A stretch of DNA of 64,000 bases from contig NZ_CP118182.1 of assembly GCF_028748145.1 (NCBI RefSeq), positions 1 through 64,000 on the forward strand, given 5' to 3'. Below are positions 41,199 to 49,242 of the stretch, piece after piece; the first letter of the stretch is position 1, and each line of letters begins with the position of its first letter. A model generated the notes under the pieces. It searched no databases. It was not told the origin of the DNA and worked only from the letters and a program-made list of their open reading frames with translations. This stretch comes from Entomospira culicis (GTDB lineage: Bacteria; Spirochaetota; Spirochaetia; WRBN01). The position numbers and the translations under genes were made by a program.

Positions 41199-42224
41199 TT
41201 AGACGCGTTTAAAGCGCGGTTTGAGCGCCTTACGCTCTTCCTCGGTTACTAATCGCATCGTGTGATTTTTTCGGTCGATAGCGTAGAGACCGTGTACGGT
41301 CTTCACTAATAAAATATCCTCTCGTGGAGCGATCCGCTCAATGCCCCCAAGCAAAAAGGTGCCATCCTCTTTAAAGAGCATTTGGCGTACGGGTGCATTG
41401 TGACGTAGAATCTTGAGCAGAGATTGTTGTATGCGGGTGTTTTGTTGCGCAAACATGGTATAAAGAGCCATCATGGATGCGCTGGTATCTTCAAGGAGTT
41501 CGATATTTTTTGTCATTTTTTGGGTGAGGGTCGTGAATTCTTGAAAGACGTTTCGCCACGCTTTGGGTAGTTTGACATTATCTAGGCGATAGTGGGCAAG
41601 GGGCGCATCATTTGGGCTAAATGTTGCATCCAGATGGAAAATACCGTTGCGTTGTGCAAAAGCCCAGAGCTCTTCGGTGCCATCAGTAAAGGTCTCGTGA
41701 ATGGTGAAGCCATCGGCATAGAGGTTGAGCGTACGCGAGGCAAGGTCAGATCGATCCAATTTATTGGTGTTAAAGGGTTTACCCTCTTCATCAAGCCAAA
41801 GCTGGGGCGATTCTGGTGTCGGTGTAAGCGTGAGTCGGATCTCCTCTATGGATGTTTTCTGCTCTAAAAAATCGGCAACATCCACATATCTGGGTAAGAG
41901 CATCATCCCGCGTTGCTGGCTAGTGAAACGGATCGTTGTCTGGTCGTTTTGCCACTGTTGCAACTGCCAAAAAGAGAGCGAAGAGCGCGTAAAGGTGTTG
42001 TTGGGCAGTTGCTCGTGATGCCAAATGCTATCAATAAAGAAGGCATTACCCCAGAAAAATTCTTCTTTTAAGATCAATCCGTCGGGTTGGAGATGTTTCT
42101 CCTGCCATGCGCGAAAGAGCGCCGGCGCAATGAGAAGTTGATACAAGACAAAGGCGATCAGGAAGAGGCTTAGCCCGATAATAACTTGTGCGATACGTTT
42201 TTCTTTAAGCGATGTTGACTTCAT
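41199..42224 (-). CDS. Single-pass membrane protein, unknown function
   Basis: 341 residues with a hydrophobic helix near the N-terminus (VIIGLSLFLIAFVLYQLL) and a large extracytoplasmic-looking domain rich in W/F/Q and short beta-like strands (for example LDEEGKPFNTNKLDRSDLASRTLNLYADGF). The C-terminal part (ILLVKTVHGLYAIDRKNHTMRLVTEEER) looks like one beta-propeller-type strand repeat but is too short to assign. It is last of a five-gene minus-strand cluster; convergent with parB. No known family. Confidence 0.68.
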   Translation of the reverse strand: MKSTSLKEKRIAQVIIGLSLFLIAFVLYQLLIAPALFRAWQEKHLQPDGLILKEEFFWGNAFFIDSIWHHEQLPNNTFTRSSLSFWQLQQWQNDQTTIRFTSQQRGMMLLPRYVDVADFLEQKTSIEEIRLTLTPTPESPQLWLDEEGKPFNTNKLDRSDLASRTLNLYADGFTIHETFTDGTEELWAFAQRNGIFHLDATFSPNDAPLAHYRLDNVKLPKAWRNVFQEFTTLTQKMTKNIELLEDTSASMMALYTMFAQQNTRIQQSLLKILRHNAPVRQMLFKEDGTFLLGGIERIAPREDILLVKTVHGLYAIDRKNHTMRLVTEEERKALKPRFKRV

Positions 42225-42247
42225 GTATGTTCCTTTTATATAGAGAA

Positions 42248-43171
42248 TTAAATATAGTATCCAAGCAAACTTATCACGATAAACAGCGAGCGCAGCAGTG
42301 TTAATTGTGCTTCATACTCCTCTTGGCTGATGGTTAAAAATGCCCGATGGCGCGCCTCTTGATCATGTTTGCGTCGCGCGATAATCCCTCGCCAGTGAAG
42401 CAAGTGCATATCACCTTCTCGCTCTAAAAGTAACTCTAAGTAGCGCCCGCGTATGCGCCAAGCGGTGCGTACGTTGAGTAAAGTTATCACGATGAAGAGC
42501 AAGGATAAGCCGTAGACGGCATAATTGAGGTACATTTGCCAATGATAGGGCAACACTTTTAGCTGAATCACCATGATGATAGGCAATTGAATTTGCCACC
42601 AACGCCGTAGCTTACGCCAAGCATTTTCGCCTATTTCTGTGGAGTTGATCTCTTCTAGCCACGCCTTAGGCTGAAAGACCAGTGGATAACTGGCGTGCGG
42701 GTGGATACGTAAGAGAAAGAGCGCACCAAGGGTAAGAAGGAGCATGCCAAAAAGCACCCAGCCAAAAAATGGCGATCGTTGCCCTTGTAACCCACCACGC
42801 TCTGCTTCGCGATTGCTTTGGCGCTCGCTAGGGGAGGAGGCTTGACTCTCCCCAAAACTTGGCAACCCGTTACTATGCTGTTGCGCCGATCTGCGCGTGG
42901 TTGGCGGTTGCTGGTGTTGTAGGGTATTTTGAAAGTTGAAAAAGAGGAGAATAAGCAGGGGCAGGGTTAATAGCTTAAGGGTAAGCCGTATATCGCGTAA
43001 GCGTTGGAGCGTTGGATGCTCTTTTTTGTTCTCGTTTAGATATAGCTCATCAATATTAAGACGCCGATATTGCGCCTCTAGGCTATAATGAAGGAGCGCT
43101 TGGGCAAGGAGTAAAAGGACGATAGGCAGGAGCACTTGCAGAAAAAAGGGCAGTAATAGTTGACTTTGCAT
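42248..43171 (-). CDS. Multi-pass membrane protein, unknown function
   Basis: 307 residues: N-terminal hydrophobic segment, further segments around 65-85 and 130-152, and a pair in the second half (IIMVIQLKVLPYHWQMYL, VYGLSLLFIVITLLNV), separated by a polar Gln/Ser/Arg loop (residues 90-128). A gap of only 4 bp from the upstream 87-residue membrane gene indicates one transcript. No motif gives a function. Confidence 0.68.
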   Translation of the reverse strand: MQSQLLLPFFLQVLLPIVLLLLAQALLHYSLEAQYRRLNIDELYLNENKKEHPTLQRLRDIRLTLKLLTLPLLILLFFNFQNTLQHQQPPTTRRSAQQHSNGLPSFGESQASSPSERQSNREAERGGLQGQRSPFFGWVLFGMLLLTLGALFLLRIHPHASYPLVFQPKAWLEEINSTEIGENAWRKLRRWWQIQLPIIMVIQLKVLPYHWQMYLNYAVYGLSLLFIVITLLNVRTAWRIRGRYLELLLEREGDMHLLHWRGIIARRKHDQEARHRAFLTISQEEYEAQLTLLRSLFIVISLLGYYI

Positions 43172-43175
43172 CGCG

Positions 43176-43439
43176 TTATTCGGTTGGCGGAGTGAGTTTC
43201 AGATTTTGATGGACAAAGAGCATGAGCAATAATGTCCAAATGGTAATGATGACCATTAAAATTTTACGCACCTTGATGAGTCGTGCAACTTTAAGCGAAA
43301 GTTCGGTATTGTGAGGCTCATTCGCTAGGCGTTTTTGCCAGAGACTCTGCCAAAAGAGCACCACAAAAAAGATGATTGTCAGACCAATCAGCGGACTAAA
43401 AAAGAGGATAAAAAAGGTCAAATAGGCATCTTGAAACAT
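43176..43439 (-). CDS. Small two-helix membrane protein
   Basis: 87 residues with two hydrophobic helices (YLTFFILFFSPLIGLTIIFFVVLFW and ILMVIITIWTLLLMLFVHQ) separated by a basic, polar loop. It lies 4 bp upstream of the next membrane gene. Probably a subunit of a complex with its neighbours (inference). Confidence 0.6.
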   Translation of the reverse strand: MFQDAYLTFFILFFSPLIGLTIIFFVVLFWQSLWQKRLANEPHNTELSLKVARLIKVRKILMVIITIWTLLLMLFVHQNLKLTPPTE

Positions 43440-43517
43440 GATATGATACTCCTCTTGGTCTATACGCTAGGGTATCGCGCAGACTCTTATCTGGTTATTT
43501 TAGGCGATTTTTTGCCT

Positions 43518-44552
43518 TTATGCAATCACCGCTAGCTGCTCCCTTTTAAGGTGCATCGCTTTGCTCGGCGAATCGCCTATTTGGGGATACCCATAGCCAA
43601 GCAGTGCAAAAGTATGGATGTTTGCTTGCAGATAGTCGGCGTAGTTGTAGGTAATTTTTTGTTGCTCATCGTGAATGAGAAGCGGAGGTAAGCGCCGATA
43701 GCGCGTCTCATCACTCAAGAGGATAAGCCACTGCTGGAGCTGATCATCGACAAAGATAAAACGACTGGCAAGCGAAGGGATGGTAAGTATCGTGAAACGA
43801 GGGCGATCCTCGGTAGGCTCGATCTCTTCTATCGTTAGAATATCAGAAGGGGCTAAGTGAGGCTCTACGTGTGCGATGACCTTGGCTAGCGAGAGCCCAA
43901 ATGGGATAGTATCGTGATGATTGAAGGTGATGGCATCATCCAAAAGCGTAACATGTACCACCTCTGCTCCCTGCATCTCGTGGTAGGGGCGAAAGAAGTG
44001 GCTCTGGTAGTGAAGAACTTGCAAGCGCTCTTGCTGGGGCGTGGCATGGAGGGTCAGATAATTCTCGCCAAAGCGCATACGATTCTGCGTGAGCCAAAGC
44101 TCATTAAACGTCGATAATATCTCTTTAACATCTTGTATATTTTGATAAAAAGAGAGCCGTTGCTCATGGATATGCAGTTTGACAAACCCACTGCGTGGCG
44201 TTTGGTAGAGGCTGACTTGCACCAATAAGTCTTGATGATAATGCAAGGTCAAGCCAAGATTCGGGTAGTGTGCCGAGAAAATCTGATAAAAGGGGTGGGC
44301 TTGGCGCGTATAAGAGTTTGCCTGCCCAAGCATGGTTTCTAGCGTATGACGACTTTCGCCAAAGAGAAGCGAGTAGGTATGGTCGTAGCGTTGCAAACTG
44401 ACCCCTTGATGATGAAGATGCGCTTGGATACGCGCGGTTTTTTGGGGCAAGGGCTGGTTTAATGCTTTGGCTTGGGGATAGGCTTGCGCAACGATCGCTG
44501 TAGGCAGGAGTAACAGAAGCATGAAGATAAATAGTGGGCGGGCTTTATCCAT
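43518..44552 (-). CDS. Exported protein with repeated LG module
   Basis: A signal peptide (ending AIVAQA) is followed by 320 residues built from related units: a strand, LLFGESRHTLETMLG, about 20 residues, then NLGLTLHYHQDLLVQVSLY; a later copy ends GLSLAKVIAHVEPHL. The unit order resembles the modules in the next upstream gene and in the 16959 protein. It overlaps the upstream gene by 8 bp. Periplasmic; function unknown. Confidence 0.68.
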   Translation of the reverse strand: MDKARPLFIFMLLLLLPTAIVAQAYPQAKALNQPLPQKTARIQAHLHHQGVSLQRYDHTYSLLFGESRHTLETMLGQANSYTRQAHPFYQIFSAHYPNLGLTLHYHQDLLVQVSLYQTPRSGFVKLHIHEQRLSFYQNIQDVKEILSTFNELWLTQNRMRFGENYLTLHATPQQERLQVLHYQSHFFRPYHEMQGAEVVHVTLLDDAITFNHHDTIPFGLSLAKVIAHVEPHLAPSDILTIEEIEPTEDRPRFTILTIPSLASRFIFVDDQLQQWLILLSDETRYRRLPPLLIHDEQQKITYNYADYLQANIHTFALLGYGYPQIGDSPSKAMHLKREQLAVIA

Positions 44553-45177
44553 AAGAGGGCACCTTATAATCTTGATAGGTGTAAATCACGGCGGTTACGC
44601 GATCTCGCTGGTCGCTGTGGAGCTGTAGGGTGTTGCTATAGAGCAAGAATCGTACTTCGGCGGGGGTATGCTCTTGGAGGCTGGCAACTTTTTGGAGGTT
44701 TTTGGTCATTTTACGAAAGGAGCTCCCAACAAAGCCGGCGTTAAAGCGTACGTGATCGATAGACCACGTACTACCAATGGCAAGCGGGTTGAGCGCATCG
44801 TTAGAGAAGTAGGCAATCACGCGTAAGCCCTCATGCGCATCAAAAAAAAGGGCAAGTCCTAGCTGGCTATAGAGATAAAGTTGTTCATCTAAGAGGGATT
44901 CCATACCTAAGAGATCCCGAACTTGCGATACGGACATGCCAAAGAGCAGGGAGAGAGGTTCTGCCTTACGATCGTTTAGTTGGACTTGCACGCCACTTGG
45001 CTGAAGGGTAAATTTTGGGTTTTGGCGATAAAGATCGCCTCTCACCATAGCCATAATTAACGCAATGAGGGCGACTCCTAATAAAAGGAAGTGAATACTC
45101 TTAAAAAATTTATAAGAGTAATTCTGGGCGTTAGGCACAGGATGCTTGGGATGCTTAAGGTGGCTATCGTCTGGCAT
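44545..45177 (-). CDS. Membrane-anchored protein with LG module, leaderless candidate
   Basis: 211 residues from ATG 45177: a polar N-terminus, one hydrophobic helix (SIHFLLLGVALIALIMAMV), then SLLFGMSVSQVRDLLGMESLL, YLYSQLGLALFFDAHEGLRVIAYF, matching the module in the downstream gene. The frame's TTG at 45213 is part of the -35 box, so ATG 45177 is the only credible start; it lies 6 nt beyond a TATAAT box, so the message may have no leader. First gene of the minus-strand cluster. Function unknown. Confidence 0.7.
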   Translation of the reverse strand: MPDDSHLKHPKHPVPNAQNYSYKFFKSIHFLLLGVALIALIMAMVRGDLYRQNPKFTLQPSGVQVQLNDRKAEPLSLLFGMSVSQVRDLLGMESLLDEQLYLYSQLGLALFFDAHEGLRVIAYFSNDALNPLAIGSTWSIDHVRFNAGFVGSSFRKMTKNLQKVASLQEHTPAEVRFLLYSNTLQLHSDQRDRVTAVIYTYQDYKVPSYG

Positions 45178-45183
45178 GCTCCT

Positions 45184-45213
45184 ATTATACAATGCTTTTG
45201 TTAAATTTGTCAA
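45184..45213 (-). promoter_or_regulatory. Strong minus-strand promoter of the membrane cluster
   Basis: Consensus TTGACA (45213-45208) and TATAAT (45189-45184) with an 18-bp spacer. The ATG follows after AGGAGC, so transcription should start at or a base or two from the start codon. Confidence 0.8.
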
Positions 45214-45275
45214 GTTAAGATGTGAGAATAAAAGATTTTTAGTGCTAAATTAGGCGCTTAAGCCGATACGTCCCC

Positions 45276-45304
45276 TTGACAAAAGCGCCGTATCGTTATA
45301 GACT
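45276..45304 (+). promoter_or_regulatory. Promoter of the candidate small RNA
   Basis: TTGACA (45276-45281), 17 bp, TAGACT (45299-45304). The dyad CGATACG (45264-45270) and CGTATCG (45289-45295) straddles the -35 box and may be an operator. The spacer strongly resembles that of the promoter at 55905. Confidence 0.6.
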
Positions 45305-45310
45305 AGAGGC

Positions 45311-45378
45311 ATAAAGGTTGTTTTATTCCTTAGTGTTGTTTGCCACTCTTAAGCGATTTGCTTGAGGGTGGTTTTTTT
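45311..45378 (+). ncRNA. Candidate small RNA (about 68 nt)
   Basis: A sigma70-like promoter (45276-45304) and a strong terminator hairpin lie only about 70 nt apart with no plausible gene between them. The terminator stem is 12 bp (CCACTCTTAAGC / GCTTGAGGGTGG, with two wobbles, loop GATTT), followed by TTTTTTT (45372-45378). No known RNA family was recognised. It could also be an abortive leader or short peptide gene, but no ATG with a ribosome site is seen inside. Confidence 0.6.
45343..45378 (+). terminator. Rho-independent terminator of the candidate sRNA
   Basis: A 12-bp stem with 5-nt loop followed by seven T residues on the plus strand. No plus-strand protein gene precedes it within 4 kb. 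Confidence 0.85.
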
Positions 45379-45432
45379 GTGGAGAGAAAGAGAAGCAGGA
45401 GCAGATAAGGATCTGCTCCTATCGATAATCGT

Positions 45433-46224
45433 CTAGGTAAAGGCTACCTTGGGAATGGCGTTGAGTAGCGATTTGGTGTAGGCGTGTTGCGGATGGTGGT
45501 AGACTTGGTCGGCATCGCCCATCTCCACGAGATCGCCTTTGTAGATTACGCCGATGCGATCGGAGATATAATTGACCATGGCTAAGTCGTGGCTAATGAA
45601 GATCATACTGAGGTCAAACTCTTTGCGTAGCTTTTTGAGCAGATTGACAATCTGTGCTTGAATCGAGAGATCCAAGGCAGCGATCGATTCGTCGCAAATG
45701 AGTAGCTTAGGGCGATTCATCAAGGCGCGGGCAATCGAGATGCGTTGCCGTTGTCCGCCAGAAAACTCGTGTACATAACGATTTGCATACGCAGGATTTA
45801 ATCCAACTTCTTCCATCATCGCAAAGACGGCGCTCTGCTTTTCGGCACTAGAGAGGCTATTTTGGTGAATGTTGAGCGGTTCTAAGAGCATCTGCATCAC
45901 CGTCCACTTGGGGTTGAGTGCGCTCATCGGGTCTTGAAAGATCATCTGCACATCTTTGGCAGAAATTTTACGCTCTTTGGTAGACATTTTTCGCGTTAAC
46001 TCCTTGCCCTCAAGGCGAATGGAGCCACTTTGCGGACGCACCAAGCGCGCAATGGCGCGCCCCATCGTGCTCTTGCCCGACCCAGATTCACCGACTAAGC
46101 CAAAAATCTCCCCACGCTTCACCATAAAACTGACATGATTAAGCGCTTTAACCACACTCTCTTTCGACTGAACAAAGGATAGGCTGACATCTTCAACCGT
46201 TAATAGAATGATATCATTACTCAT
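45433..46224 (-). CDS. oppF: Oligopeptide ABC transporter ATPase (OppF-like)
   Basis: Walker A GESGSGKST, Q-loop FQDPMSALNPKWTV, signature SGGQRQRISIARAL, Walker B LLICDESIAALD and switch ISHDLAMV. It ends with the oligopeptide-transporter C-terminal segment (YHHPQHAYTKSLLNAIPK) that is typical of OppD/F. Start set at ATG 46224, overlapping the oppD-like stop by 8 bp; the longer frame is only an overlap artefact. It energises uptake through the OppBC pair together with the next ATPase. Confidence 0.93.
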   Translation of the reverse strand: MSNDIILLTVEDVSLSFVQSKESVVKALNHVSFMVKRGEIFGLVGESGSGKSTMGRAIARLVRPQSGSIRLEGKELTRKMSTKERKISAKDVQMIFQDPMSALNPKWTVMQMLLEPLNIHQNSLSSAEKQSAVFAMMEEVGLNPAYANRYVHEFSGGQRQRISIARALMNRPKLLICDESIAALDLSIQAQIVNLLKKLRKEFDLSMIFISHDLAMVNYISDRIGVIYKGDLVEMGDADQVYHHPQHAYTKSLLNAIPKVAFT

Positions 46225-47266
46225 GTTTCTTCTCCATGATGCGCAATTTTTGTATCTGATGGGTAAGATGCGCGGGCATAGCAATGGCTGGTGCGCGCTC
46301 GTCTAAGAGCCAACTCGCCACCCGATGCGTGGGACTTACGGTAAAAAAGGGCGGATCCTCTTCAAAATCGATATCAAGGGCAAACTCACTGCGATAGGCA
46401 AAGAGATCGCCTTTGGGTGGATTGACCAAGAGCGGCGGCGTGCCCTCAATGGTGTAGAGCATCTCGCTTTTGGGTTGAAAATCGACCATCGCACTCAAAA
46501 GCGCCCAGGTATAAGGATGCTTGGGTTGTAAGAAGATCTCCTTGGTGCTGGCATGCTCTACGATGCGCCCCGCATACATAATGGCGATCTCATCGGCCAT
46601 CTGCGAGACAAGCGATAAATCATGACTAATAAAGAGAATAGCCATCGCATACTCTTTTTGCAATGCAATAATCAGATCGATAATCTGTGCTTGTGTGGAA
46701 ACATCCAACGCGGTAGTTGGCTCATCGCAAATCAGCAGTTTTGGTTTAGAACTCAATGCCATGGCAATGGCAATACGCTGACGCATACCCCCAGAGTATT
46801 GATGCGGATAGCTATGATAGCGCTCCATGGTTGGCTCGATGCCCACCTTCTCTAGGTAGATGAGCGCTTGGCTTTTGGCCTCTTTCCAGCTCACTTGTTG
46901 CGAGAGAACGATCGCCTCGCTCAACTGCTTACCAATGCTCATAATCGGATTGAGCGCGTGCATCGGGTCTTGAAAGATCATCGCGATCTCTTTGCCTCGC
47001 AACGATCGCCACTCTTTATCGGTGTACTGCTCAACGGGCTTTTCATTATAATAGACATGCCCCTCCACAATCGACCCGCCAGCAGGTAGAAGCCCCAAGA
47101 GCGTGCGCGCCATCATCGACTTACCCGAGCCCGACTCACCAATCAAGCCAATGGTTTGATGCGCTTTAAAGTTGAGATCAACCCCACGCACCGCCTCTAC
47201 CATCCCTGCTTGCGTCTTAATATGAATATGCAAATTCTCTACCCGTGCAATATACTCTTCACTCAT
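46217..47266 (-). CDS. oppD: Oligopeptide ABC transporter ATPase (OppD-like)
   Basis: 349 residues. Walker A GESGSGKSMMAR, FQDPMHALNPIMSI, signature YSGGMRQRIAIAMAL, Walker B LLICDEPTTALD, ISHDLSLV and the C-terminal HPYTWALLSAMVDF with GTPPLLVNPPKGD, the family's loop before the Fe-S or substrate region (the Cys cluster of some DppD proteins is absent). Pairs with the OppF-like ATPase. Confidence 0.94.
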   Translation of the reverse strand: MSEEYIARVENLHIHIKTQAGMVEAVRGVDLNFKAHQTIGLIGESGSGKSMMARTLLGLLPAGGSIVEGHVYYNEKPVEQYTDKEWRSLRGKEIAMIFQDPMHALNPIMSIGKQLSEAIVLSQQVSWKEAKSQALIYLEKVGIEPTMERYHSYPHQYSGGMRQRIAIAMALSSKPKLLICDEPTTALDVSTQAQIIDLIIALQKEYAMAILFISHDLSLVSQMADEIAIMYAGRIVEHASTKEIFLQPKHPYTWALLSAMVDFQPKSEMLYTIEGTPPLLVNPPKGDLFAYRSEFALDIDFEEDPPFFTVSPTHRVASWLLDERAPAIAMPAHLTHQIQKLRIMEKKHE

Positions 47267-47278
47267 TCTTTGCCTCCT

Positions 47279-48181
47279 TTATCTCGAACCCAAGCGCGGA
47301 TCCAAGGCATCGCGCAGCCTATCGCCAAAGAGGTTAAAGGCCAAGACGCTAATCACCATGATAAATCCTGTCGCTAAGCTATATTGGGGAAAGGTGCGGA
47401 TATTCGGTTGCGCCGCTTGGATCATCTGCCCCCAGCTCGCCGTAGGAATCTGCACGCCAAGACCCAAGTAACTCAAGGTTGCCTCGGCCATAATCGCCCC
47501 CGGAATACCCATTGTCGCCAAGACAATAATACTGGGTAAAACATTTGGCAGTAAGTGTTTGGTCATAATCCAATAGTGGCTTGCCCCCATCATCCAGCTA
47601 GCATCGACAAACTCACGGTGCTTCAAACTCATCACCTGTGTACGAATCACCCTCGCCGTACTTGCCCAAGAGAGCAGACCAATCGCCAAGAAGAGATTGA
47701 TAATGCCCGATCCCATCGCAAACATTAGCGCCATCGCAAAGAGCAGATAAGGGAAGGAGGCAAAGACTTGGATAATAAAGGAGACCACCCGATCGACCCA
47801 GCCACCCATGTAACCGGCGAGAAGACCCATCCAAAAGCCGATAAAGCTCACCAAAATCTGCGCGCCAATCGCCACGCTCATCGAGATTCTTGCGCCGTAA
47901 ATCAGGCGAGAGAGGATATCCCGACCCGACTCATCGGTACCCAGCCAGTGCGCTCCCGAACTCTTCTGTAGCGGTTGCGCCACAATCTCATTAGGCGAAT
48001 AAGGTGCAACCCATGGTGCAAAAATCGCCATAATCAACAATAATGCAATCACCACCATCGAGATTAAGGCCACCGGATCGCTACGTAACAAGCGCCATGT
48101 CCGCCGATAAGGCCCTTCCTTACTGACATTCTCACTGCCTGGCCACTCTTTGGCTTTAATAAGCGCAAATTTATCCTTCAT
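47279..48181 (-). CDS. oppC: Oligopeptide ABC transporter permease (OppC-like)
   Basis: About six helices. N-terminal RTWRLLRSDPVALISMVVIALLL, APYSPNEI, LGTDESGRDILSRLIYGARISM and the EAA-type loop FVDASWMMGASHYWIMTKHLLPNVLP characterise OppC/DppC. It forms the transmembrane channel with the OppB-like protein, whose stop overlaps its start by 11 bp. Confidence 0.94.
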   Translation of the reverse strand: MKDKFALIKAKEWPGSENVSKEGPYRRTWRLLRSDPVALISMVVIALLLIMAIFAPWVAPYSPNEIVAQPLQKSSGAHWLGTDESGRDILSRLIYGARISMSVAIGAQILVSFIGFWMGLLAGYMGGWVDRVVSFIIQVFASFPYLLFAMALMFAMGSGIINLFLAIGLLSWASTARVIRTQVMSLKHREFVDASWMMGASHYWIMTKHLLPNVLPSIIVLATMGIPGAIMAEATLSYLGLGVQIPTASWGQMIQAAQPNIRTFPQYSLATGFIMVISVLAFNLFGDRLRDALDPRLGSR

Positions 48182-49112
48182 CTCGTACTCCTTTCATGCG
48201 TACTCTTGGGTCGATGAACATCGCTAGCCAGTCAACCAAGAGATAGATTCCCACTGATATCACCGTAAGATAGATCACCGTCGCCTGTAATAAGGGAAGA
48301 TCGCGTCCAAGTAAACTGCTAATCGTGAGGCGACCGACCCCCGGTAGACCAAAAATCTGCTCAATCAGCATCGCGCCTGCTAGCATATCGGCAAGCGATC
48401 CACCAATAAAGGTCATAATCGGTAACAACGCATTGCCAAAGGCATGCACCCAAATCAAGCGTAAATTGCCCACGCCCTTGGCCTTCGCCGCCAAAAGATA
48501 CTCCGAAGAGAGCACCTCAAGCATGCTGGTGCGGGTTAAGCGTGCTAACGATGCCATATAGCGTAAGCCCAGCGCAAAGGCCGGTAAGACAAAGTGCATC
48601 GGGGTGCGGTAGCCCGAAATCGGCAACCAGCCCAGCCAAAGTCCAAAAATTAACTGAAGCATCAAGGCAAACCAGAACGATGGCGTAGAAATATTGAGCA
48701 CAGCAAAGCTCATTAAGAGATTATCTACCCATGTTCCCCGATAAATGGCTGCGGTAACGCCAATGAGTAAGCCACCGACCACCGCGATAATAATGGAATA
48801 GAAGGCCAACTTGAGCGTAACCACCGATGCCTCCGCAACTAAGTCGGTAACTGGCATCTTTAGTTGATAGGATCGCCCAAAATCTAATTGAAAAATCTTC
48901 TGCCAAAAGTCGATGTACTGCTCGATTAAGGGCTTATTCAACCCCATTTGCTCGCGAATTTGCGCTAACACTTCGGGATTCACCCGCTCGCCCATCATCA
49001 TCTTTACCGGGTCGCCTGGTAAGATTTGTAAGAGAAAAAATGTTGCACTTACCACCACAAATAACACAGCCAACGACCACAATAACTGTGTTAGGATCTT
49101 GCCTATTTTCAT
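48171..49112 (-). CDS. oppB: Oligopeptide ABC transporter permease (OppB-like)
   Basis: 313 residues, N-terminal hydrophobic helix, FFLLQILPGDPVKMMMG (the conserved P-G-D-P of OppB/DppB), ATAIYRGTWVDNLLM, EYLLAAKAKGVGNLRLIWVHAFGNALLP (EAA loop) and LPGVGRLTISSLLGRDLPLLQA. A complete inner-membrane subunit. It is separated from the oppA-like stop by 130 bp without a clear promoter, so probably one transcript. Confidence 0.94.
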   Translation of the reverse strand: MKIGKILTQLLWSLAVLFVVVSATFFLLQILPGDPVKMMMGERVNPEVLAQIREQMGLNKPLIEQYIDFWQKIFQLDFGRSYQLKMPVTDLVAEASVVTLKLAFYSIIIAVVGGLLIGVTAAIYRGTWVDNLLMSFAVLNISTPSFWFALMLQLIFGLWLGWLPISGYRTPMHFVLPAFALGLRYMASLARLTRTSMLEVLSSEYLLAAKAKGVGNLRLIWVHAFGNALLPIMTFIGGSLADMLAGAMLIEQIFGLPGVGRLTISSLLGRDLPLLQATVIYLTVISVGIYLLVDWLAMFIDPRVRMKGVRDEG

Positions 49113-49242
49113 AACGTCTATCCTATTTTATTGATTTTTGCTTCTCTCCTAATAAGATACGGCATCCATAGTTCTTGCTTCAGAAACTGTCGCCTTTACT
49201 ATTGATGCCGATTTTTTTAGGTTTTTTATCCGAGCTTTTTTA

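Noticed and set aside
45213-45213. TTG start of the membrane-cluster gene
   Set aside because: That TTG is part of the -35 box TTGACA; ATG 45177 follows the TATAAT box.
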